From: Treponema sp.
GTDB taxonomy: Bacteria; Spirochaetota; Spirochaetia; Treponematales; Breznakiellaceae
Assembly (NCBI GenBank): GCA_031281685.1
Contig: JAITFA010000229.1
Span: forward strand, 1-5,163
Length of the DNA stretch: 5,163 bases
Reading direction: 5' to 3'
Shown here one piece after another: positions 1 through 5,163 of this stretch (position 1 is the stretch's first letter; the number at the start of each line of letters is the position of its first letter). The position numbers were made by a program, and so were the translations under genes. Under the pieces are notes generated by a model that was not told where the DNA came from, did not search any database, and saw nothing but the letters and a program-made list of their open reading frames with translations.

Positions 1-106
1 GATAAAGGTCTAAACAAATCTTTGACGAGCGGGTCTTTCTTTTACGCTTGATTACGACCACTATTCAGCGTATTGGAACACTACCGTCTGAAAAGGCTTG
101 CGTTGA

Positions 107-154
107 AACACTTTTTGGAACATATTGTTGGTATGCCTCAACACTTTTTGGAAC
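107..154 (+). repeat. 15-bp direct repeat, two copies 33 bp apart
   Basis: AACACTTTTTGGAAC occurs at 107-121 and again, identical, at 140-154. The 33-bp period is a multiple of three, so if translation starts at TTG 73 the two copies encode the similar peptides KHFLEH and QHFLER. Identity stops abruptly at both ends. The first copy lies upstream of the preferred ATG and the second lies within codons 3-8. It may be a small duplication or a paired binding site; the sequence alone does not decide. Confidence 0.7.
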
Positions 155-1446
155 GAGCGGTTACGAATGAGCTGTTACGCTGGAAAAACAAAGCAAACAG
201 ACAGCCTCTGCTGATCAGCGGCGCACGGCAGGTTGGCAAGACACACAGCGTACTCAGTTTTGGCAAGGAACACTACAAAACCACCGCGTACTTTAACATG
301 GAAGATTCCCGCGACATTCAGGCTGTGTTTGAGCGCGACCTTGATCCTGTCCGCATAGTCAGGGAACTCTCAGCATTGTCCGGGACTTTGATTCTGAAAG
401 GCGATACGCTCATCATCTTTGACGAGGCGCAGGCGTGTGAACGCGCCCTTAGCAGCCTCAAGTATTTTGCCGAACATGCCAGCGGCTATCACGTTATCGC
501 TACCGGCAGCCTGCTTGGTATCAGTTTGAATCGAAAGGCATACTCTTTTCCGGTGGGCAAGGTGGATATGCTCACCATGCATCCCTTGAGCTTTGAGGAA
601 TTCCTCTGGGCAACTGGAAATCGTGAGCTTTCCGCCTTGATTCTTGAAAGTTACGCGACATTCGCACCGCTTTCCCCGCATAACAAGGCGCTGGAACTGT
701 ACAAAACGTACCTTGTGGTTGGGGGAATGCCTCACGCAGTCGCCGAATACGCGCAAAGCGGGGATTTTGATTTTGTTACCGCGATTCAAAAGAGCCTAAA
801 CGACGCCTACATTGCGGATATGGCAAAATACGCCACGCCTCAGGAAACTACGCGAATCATGGCGGCTTGGGCAAGCGTTCCAGCGCAGCTTGCCAAGGAT
901 AACCACAAGTTTCAGTACCGTGTCGTCAAGTCCGGCGCAAGGGCTTACGAGTACGAAACATCGCTTCAGTGGCTCAGTCAGGCGGGCATCATCACCCGTT
1001 GTGTACGGGTACGGGAAGCCTCATTTCCGCTGACGGCTTCTATTGAGCCTGAAACGTTTAAGGTGTACATGATGGATACAGGCTTACTCTGCTCCAAATT
1101 CAGCGTAAACGCGGCAGTGGTGTTGAATGAAGACCCTCGCCTTGATCGCTTCAAGGGCGCTTTGGCGGAGAACTACGTTTGTCAGGCGCTTACCATAAAC
1201 GGCATAGTTCCCTGTTACTGGGAATCAGCGGGCAAGGCGGAACTTGATTTTTTGTTTCAAGACACTTTGGGTAACGTCATACCGCTGGAAGTGAAAGCGG
1301 CTGATAATGTACGAGCGAAAAGTCTCCTGTACTTTGTCGAAAAGTACCATCCGCCATATAGCATCAGGGTATCAGCCCGGAATTTTGGCTTTGAAAACCA
1401 GATACAAAGCGTCCCTCTCTATGCGGTATACTGTATTAGGGCATGA
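133..1446 (+). CDS. AAA ATPase, AAA_14 domain plus C-terminal DUF4143
   Basis: A 437-residue P-loop ATPase of the AAA_14/DUF4143 family. These proteins are common in anaerobic bacteria and archaea and their cellular role is unknown. Seen in the sequence: Walker A GARQVGKT at residues 30-37, Walker B LIIFDEAQ at about 93-100 with acidic pair D97/E98, and a sensor-like IATGSLLG at 122-129. The C-terminal part carries E364, D372 and E386-x-K388 (ELDF then PLEVK), the layout of a PD-(D/E)XK nuclease-like fold seen in this family; cleavage activity is not shown. No signal peptide or membrane segment is seen. I chose ATG 133 because family members usually start about 10-15 residues before a helix like NELLRWK. 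An in-frame TTG at 73 would add 20 residues, and neither start has a convincing ribosome site. The gene stands alone and converges on tpiA. It looks accessory, with a role I cannot assign. Confidence 0.87.
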   Translation: MPQHFLERAVTNELLRWKNKANRQPLLISGARQVGKTHSVLSFGKEHYKTTAYFNMEDSRDIQAVFERDLDPVRIVRELSALSGTLILKGDTLIIFDEAQACERALSSLKYFAEHASGYHVIATGSLLGISLNRKAYSFPVGKVDMLTMHPLSFEEFLWATGNRELSALILESYATFAPLSPHNKALELYKTYLVVGGMPHAVAEYAQSGDFDFVTAIQKSLNDAYIADMAKYATPQETTRIMAAWASVPAQLAKDNHKFQYRVVKSGARAYEYETSLQWLSQAGIITRCVRVREASFPLTASIEPETFKVYMMDTGLLCSKFSVNAAVVLNEDPRLDRFKGALAENYVCQALTINGIVPCYWESAGKAELDFLFQDTLGNVIPLEVKAADNVRAKSLLYFVEKYHPPYSIRVSARNFGFENQIQSVPLYAVYCIRA

Positions 1447-1537
1447 CGGCGAATGTTGCGGCGTTTAATGGGAGCGATTGTTCTCTGCTCTTTTGGCGAG
1501 GTTTAGTCCGCCCTCCGCCGGGAATTGTACTACAACA

Positions 1538-1564
1538 AAAAAGCCCGCTGAGTGCGGGCTTTTT
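1538..1564. terminator. Bidirectional rho-independent terminator
   Basis: A perfect 11-bp inverted repeat, AAAAAGCCCGC / GCGGGCTTTTT, with a 5-nt loop (TGAGT). The A-run and T-run flanking the GC core make it a terminator in both directions. It begins 33 nt past the tpiA stop on the minus strand and 91 nt past the ATPase stop on the plus strand, so it should insulate the two converging transcription units. Confidence 0.93.
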
Positions 1565-1596
1565 ATTGCAAACGCTGCGCGAACACTGGTTGCGGA

Positions 1597-2349
1597 CTAG
1601 GCAAACTTGGCGATTGGGACAAAAGTCTCAGGCTTGAGCTCCGCGCCGCCCACGAGAGCGCCGTCAATGTTTTCCTTAGCCATAAGCTGTGCCGCGTTGT
1701 CAGGCTTCACCGAGCCGCCGTACTGGATGATGAGCTTCTGAGCCGCGTCTTCGCCATAGAGACGGGCAATCACTTTGCGGATGTAGGCGTGAATCGCCTC
1801 GGCGTCTTCGGGAGACGCGGTTTTACCCGTGCCGATTGCCCAGACCGGCTCGTAGGCAATGGTAACTTTGGCGAGGTCTGCGGCGCTGACGCCGGATAGT
1901 CCCCAGAGCGTCTGGGATTCGCACACCACCTCGGCCTGACCAGCCTCGCGTTCCTCAAGGGTTTCGCCAACGCAGAGGATCACGTCAAAGCCGTGTTTGA
2001 GGGCAAGTTTCACCTTCTTGTTGATGAGCGCGTCGTCTTCCTTGTAAGTATGACGGCGCTCGCTATGCCCCAGTATCACGACCTGTACGCCCAGGTCTTT
2101 GAGCTGTAACACCGAGACTTCGCCGGTATGCGCGCCCTGTTCCTCGGCGGCAACGTCCTGCGCGCCCAGAAGGATGTTGCTGTCCTTGACAATGGCGGCA
2201 ACGGTTTCGAGGCTCGTGAACGACGGCGCCACAAGGTACTTGTGCTTTCCGTCTTTAAGCTGGGACACAAGCGCCTTGGCAAGCTCGGCAGCCTCGGCGC
2301 GGGTTTTGTGCATTTTCCAGTTACCCGCAATGTAATATTGTCTGCTCAT
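1597..2349 (-). CDS. tpiA: Triose-phosphate isomerase
   Basis: Interconverts dihydroxyacetone phosphate and glyceraldehyde-3-phosphate in cytoplasmic glycolysis and gluconeogenesis. The 250-residue product has the usual length of a bacterial TIM barrel. Catalytic residues are in place: N10 and K12 in AGNWKMHK, H95 in ILGHSERR, and E167 in AYEPVWAIGTG, which also forms the start of flexible loop 6. The phosphate-binding segments YGGSV (210-214) and ALVGGA (231-236) are intact. The ATG at 2349 is preceded by AAGGAG with six bases between, which fixes the start. It lies 84 nt downstream of pgk on the same strand, with no minus-strand terminator between them, so cotranscription with pgk is likely. 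A strong terminator follows. No anomaly is seen in the protein. Confidence 0.98.
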   Translation of the reverse strand: MSRQYYIAGNWKMHKTRAEAAELAKALVSQLKDGKHKYLVAPSFTSLETVAAIVKDSNILLGAQDVAAEEQGAHTGEVSVLQLKDLGVQVVILGHSERRHTYKEDDALINKKVKLALKHGFDVILCVGETLEEREAGQAEVVCESQTLWGLSGVSAADLAKVTIAYEPVWAIGTGKTASPEDAEAIHAYIRKVIARLYGEDAAQKLIIQYGGSVKPDNAAQLMAKENIDGALVGGAELKPETFVPIAKFA

Positions 2350-2363
2350 AAACTACTCCTTAA

Positions 2364-2384
2364 CCCCGTCGCTCTGCGGCGGGG
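2364..2384. promoter_or_regulatory. GC-rich hairpin just upstream of the tpiA ribosome site
   Basis: CCCCGTCGC / GCGGCGGGG with a TCT loop forms a 9-bp stem with one non-Watson-Crick position, which is G.U if transcribed from the plus strand and C.A from the minus strand. In the tpiA mRNA it ends two bases before AAGGAG. The bases after it on the plus strand (ATTCTTTATTTCT) are T-rich, so it resembles a terminator for antisense transcription more than one for pgk. It could also act as an mRNA-processing or translation-modulating stem. Confidence 0.5.
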
Positions 2385-2395
2385 ATTCTTTATTT

Positions 2396-2413
2396 CTGAA
2401 CATTTTCGTTCAG
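2396..2413. repeat. Small inverted repeat in the pgk-tpiA spacer
   Basis: CTGAAC and GTTCAG form a perfect 6-bp stem around a 6-nt loop. On the tpiA strand a further G.U pair closes an AAAA tetraloop. No U tract follows on that strand, so it is not a terminator for pgk. It lies about 20 nt past the pgk stop and beside the stronger stem at 2364-2384. Its function is unknown; it may stabilise the upstream message end. Confidence 0.4.
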
Positions 2414-2433
2414 TACGTTAAGCAAGTCTCGCG

Positions 2434-3702
2434 TTAGCCTCTACAAACTTCGATACCGGGGAGCTTCTTGCCTTCCAGCAGTTCGAGAGACGCGCCGCCG
2501 CCAGTGGAGACGTGGCTCATCTTGTCCGCGAGCTGAAACTTGTTGACCGCCGCAACTGAATCGCCGCCGCCTACGACCGTGATGGCTCCCTTACCAGTAG
2601 CTTCGGCGACCAGCTTTGCCACTTCCTCGGTGCCTTTCGCAAAGGCGTCGAACTCGAAGACGCCAACCGGACCGTTCCAGACTATAGTCTTGGCTGTAGC
2701 GATGGTTTCCTTGTACTTGGCAAGGGTCTTAGGACCAACGTCAAGACCGAGGAGATTATCGGGCAGGTCAAGACCGTCAACGGCGATGGGTTTTGCGGCT
2801 GCGTCAAAGGTTTCGGCGCCAATGTGGTCAAGCGGCAGTACGATTTCCGCGCCGACTTCCTTTGCAGCGGCGAGTATCTTTTTCGCGGTGTCAATCTGAT
2901 CGTCTTCAACCAGCGATTTGCCGATCTTGTGTCCCTGAGCTTTGAGGAAGGTATACGCCATGCCGCCGCCAATGACGAGGGCGCTGGCGTTCTTCAACAG
3001 GCTTTCGAGTACCGCGATCTTCGACGACACCTTTGCGCCGCCGATAATGGCCACGAGCGGTTTCTGCGGGCTGGTAACAATGGGTTCGAGGTAGTTCACC
3101 TCTTTTTCCATGAGGAAACCAGCGACCGACACTGGCACAAACTTGGCGATAGACGCGGTTGAGGCGTGATCGCGGTGCGCAGTGCCAAAGGCGTCATTCA
3201 CGAACACATCCCCGTAAGTGGCAAGCTCTTTAGCCAGCTTGTCGAGATCAGCGGGGTCTTTCGCGGTTTCTTCCTTATGAAAGCGGGTGTTTTCCAGCAT
3301 GATGACCGTACCGGCAGGCTGTTCGTTGATGAACGCCTTCTTGCCATAGCAGCCATCCTCGCCCGCAAACACAACCGGCTTGCCCAGCTTGGCGGCGAGG
3401 TAGTCAGCCACAGGCTTAATGCGGTGCTTACCCGCGATGTACTTGGCTTCGTCAAACGTCTTGCCGTCTTTTTCAGCCTTTTCTTTGGCTTTCTTGGCAT
3501 CCTTACTCGGATCACCGAGGTGGCTCATCAGCGTCAGGGTTTTCACACCCTGATCTAAGATGTACGTGATGGTGGGAAGCGCCGCGACGATACGAGTATC
3601 GTCCTGCACAACGCCGTCTTTCATCGGTACGTTGAAATCGACCCGCATGATGACCCGTTTGTCTTTCAGGTCAACACTTTTAACGGTTTTGATAGTAGCC
3701 AT
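2434..3702 (-). CDS. pgk: Phosphoglycerate kinase
   Basis: Transfers phosphate from 1,3-bisphosphoglycerate to ADP, giving 3-phosphoglycerate and ATP in cytoplasmic glycolysis. The product has 422 residues. Motifs in order: RVDFNVP (20-26), SHLGDP (60-65), LENTRF (136-141), FGTAHRDHAS (172-181), GGAKVSSK (221-228), GGGMAYTF (245-252), WNGPVGVFE (342-350), VVGGGDS (376-382) and STGGGAS (399-405). Two points are unusual for bacterial PGK: Asp replaces the usual Arg of SHLGRP, and a Lys-rich insertion (about 66-96) accounts for much of the excess over the typical 390-400 residues. I believe both are shared with treponemes. The start ATG at 3702 follows a perfect GGAGGT by four bases; an in-frame ATG at 3714 overlaps that ribosome site and is rejected. 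gapA lies 231 nt upstream and tpiA 84 nt downstream. Confidence 0.98.
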   Translation of the reverse strand: MATIKTVKSVDLKDKRVIMRVDFNVPMKDGVVQDDTRIVAALPTITYILDQGVKTLTLMSHLGDPSKDAKKAKEKAEKDGKTFDEAKYIAGKHRIKPVADYLAAKLGKPVVFAGEDGCYGKKAFINEQPAGTVIMLENTRFHKEETAKDPADLDKLAKELATYGDVFVNDAFGTAHRDHASTASIAKFVPVSVAGFLMEKEVNYLEPIVTSPQKPLVAIIGGAKVSSKIAVLESLLKNASALVIGGGMAYTFLKAQGHKIGKSLVEDDQIDTAKKILAAAKEVGAEIVLPLDHIGAETFDAAAKPIAVDGLDLPDNLLGLDVGPKTLAKYKETIATAKTIVWNGPVGVFEFDAFAKGTEEVAKLVAEATGKGAITVVGGGDSVAAVNKFQLADKMSHVSTGGGASLELLEGKKLPGIEVCRG

Positions 3703-3706
3703 ATAT

Positions 3707-3712
3707 ACCTCC
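3707..3712 (-). promoter_or_regulatory. Ribosome binding site of pgk (decides the start)
   Basis: GGAGGT, a full match to the anti-Shine-Dalgarno core, lies four bases before ATG 3702. The longer reading frame from ATG 3714 would begin on top of this site, so the shorter start giving MATIKT is preferred. Confidence 0.85.
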
Positions 3713-3749
3713 ATATATTGAGAGATTAGTTTGATAGATTAATGATGTG

Positions 3750-3777
3750 AATATACCGTGATACAGAACATTGGGAA
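3750..3777 (-). promoter_or_regulatory. Candidate sigma70-type promoter for pgk
   Basis: On the minus strand TTCCCA (3772-3777, four of six matches to TTGACA) and TATATT (3750-3755, five of six to TATAAT) are separated by 16 bp. Transcription would begin near 3743 and give a leader of roughly 40 nt. A weaker alternative further upstream pairs TTACAA with TATACG. A promoter here fits the AT-rich 231-bp gap and the hairpin after gapA, but the match is moderate. Confidence 0.4.
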
Positions 3778-3778
3778 G

Positions 3779-3803
3779 GGATTCAGCTTTGGCAACTGAA
3801 TTC
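3779..3803. repeat. Inverted repeat beside the candidate pgk promoter
   Basis: GGATTCAG and CTGAATTC pair as an 8-bp stem with one G.T wobble and a 9-nt loop. It lies immediately upstream of the proposed -35 box of pgk. It could be an operator half-site pair or an RNA stem in a gapA-pgk read-through transcript. No T tract supports a terminator. Confidence 0.35.
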
Positions 3804-3893
3804 GTATAAAGATCGTTAAAATCGTTGTAACTTGATTCCAGCGCCATCTCCAATTCTTCAATAGCCTACCTTCTGTAGAAGTTTCCCATAATG

Positions 3894-3921
3894 AAGGGAC
3901 TGAGGCTTGCCCCAGTCCCTT
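3894..3921 (-). terminator. Hairpin after gapA, probable leaky terminator or 3' processing stem
   Basis: AAGGGACTG / CAGTCCCTT is a perfect 9-bp stem. On the minus-strand RNA it extends through G.U, G-C and G-C pairs to a CAAG loop, making about 12 bp. It starts 12 nt past the gapA stop. The sequence that follows (CATTATGGG) is poor in U, so termination may be partial, allowing read-through into pgk, or the stem may protect an mRNA end. Confidence 0.65.
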
Positions 3922-3933
3922 GTTCAGCAACCC

Positions 3934-4987
<1,054 letters not shown>

Positions 4988-5079
4988 TACCCAGACCCAC
5001 GCCTCCGAAAACCCACCTACGGATAGCTCAGCAGGGCGAAGGTGAATACGGCTGGCGGGAAATCTGCCCCTCACTGCGT

Positions 5080-5163
5080 TTAAGCCAAATACGCCGTCGC
5101 TTCCCACGGCTGAACCAGAGCGGCGGCAAGCTCGATTTCAGCGTAGTTGCTGATAAGCAGACT
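5080..5163 (-). CDS. C-terminal end of a probable GH13 alpha-glucosidase/amylase-like enzyme (partial)
   Basis: The last 27 codons of a minus-strand gene enter from the right edge and end at a TAA (5080-5082). The visible residues contain LLISNY, then LVQPWEATAYLA at the end. This resembles the C-terminal beta domain of GH13 enzymes, such as oligo-1,6-glucosidase or neopullulanase, whose final strands typically read like LLxSNY followed by LxPYEAxVY. Those enzymes hydrolyse alpha-glucosidic linkages. No catalytic region lies in this window, so the assignment is an inference from a short tail. The frame has no stop across its 81 bases. The stop lies 153 nt upstream of the gapA ATG on the same strand. 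I see no strong terminator after it; gapA has its own promoter. Confidence 0.5.
   Translation of the reverse strand, partial: SLLISNYAEIELAAALVQPWEATAYLA

Noticed and set aside
31..40. GGGTCTTTCT shared with 4691-4700
   Set aside because: A ten-base match at two unrelated positions, one inside gapA coding sequence, is within chance.
1..51. C-terminal tail of an upstream plus-strand gene (16 codons ending TGA at 49-51)
   Set aside because: Sixteen open codons are expected by chance, and the peptide resembles no family I know.
22..53. TTGACG at 22-27 as -35 box of a promoter for the ATPase
   Set aside because: No acceptable -10 box occurs 16-18 bp downstream; the next bases read ACGCTTGATT. 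The true promoter is weak or lies outside the window.
1443..1637. Short plus-strand ORF starting at the ATGA overlap with the ATPase stop
   Set aside because: It runs straight through the intrinsic terminator and into the 3' end of tpiA, and the translation resembles no family I recognise.
3739..3930. 63-codon minus-strand ORF between gapA and pgk
   Set aside because: It starts with TTG without a ribosome site, includes the hairpin after gapA, and has an arbitrary composition (W-rich then hydrophobic).
5019..5060. tRNA-like D-arm (GGATAGCTCAGCAGGG)
   Set aside because: Only the D-arm resemblance is present. No anticodon stem, no GTTCRANYC T-arm and no acceptor pairing follow at the required distances.

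Overview
The window looks like a chromosomal stretch from a spirochaete, most probably Treponema-like with a moderately GC-rich genome. That placement is inference. It rests on the phosphoglycerate kinase, which carries SHLGDP in place of SHLGRP followed by a long Lys-rich insertion, and on the pgk-tpiA adjacency that I recall from Treponema pallidum. No rRNA or other taxonomic marker is present.

Layout, left to right: positions 1-132 hold no supportable gene, only the upstream region of the first CDS and one copy of a 15-bp direct repeat. At 133-1446 (+) lies an AAA ATPase of the AAA_14/DUF4143 type, an accessory gene of unknown role. It converges on the glycolytic block and is separated from it by a perfect bidirectional intrinsic terminator (1538-1564). 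The rest of the window is on the minus strand. In transcription order it holds the last 27 codons of a probable GH13 glucosidase (5080-5163, cut by the window edge), gapA (3934-4926), pgk (2434-3702) and tpiA (1597-2349).

gapA, pgk and tpiA encode three lower-glycolysis enzymes: triose phosphate isomerisation, oxidation/phosphorylation of glyceraldehyde-3-P, and ATP formation from 1,3-bisphosphoglycerate. All three look intact, with their catalytic residues present. gapA has a good sigma70-type promoter with a 13-bp palindrome in its spacer. gapA is followed by a stable hairpin with only a weak U tract, and pgk appears to have a second promoter. tpiA follows pgk after 84 nt and probably shares its transcript. 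If the left-over GH13 call is right, sugar liberation lies directly upstream of glycolysis.

I see no CRISPR array, tRNA, insertion sequence or clear novel system. The points most worth checking are the operator-like palindrome in the gapA promoter, the Arg-to-Asp change in the PGK substrate motif, the in-frame repeat at the start of the ATPase gene, and the structured leaders of pgk and tpiA.
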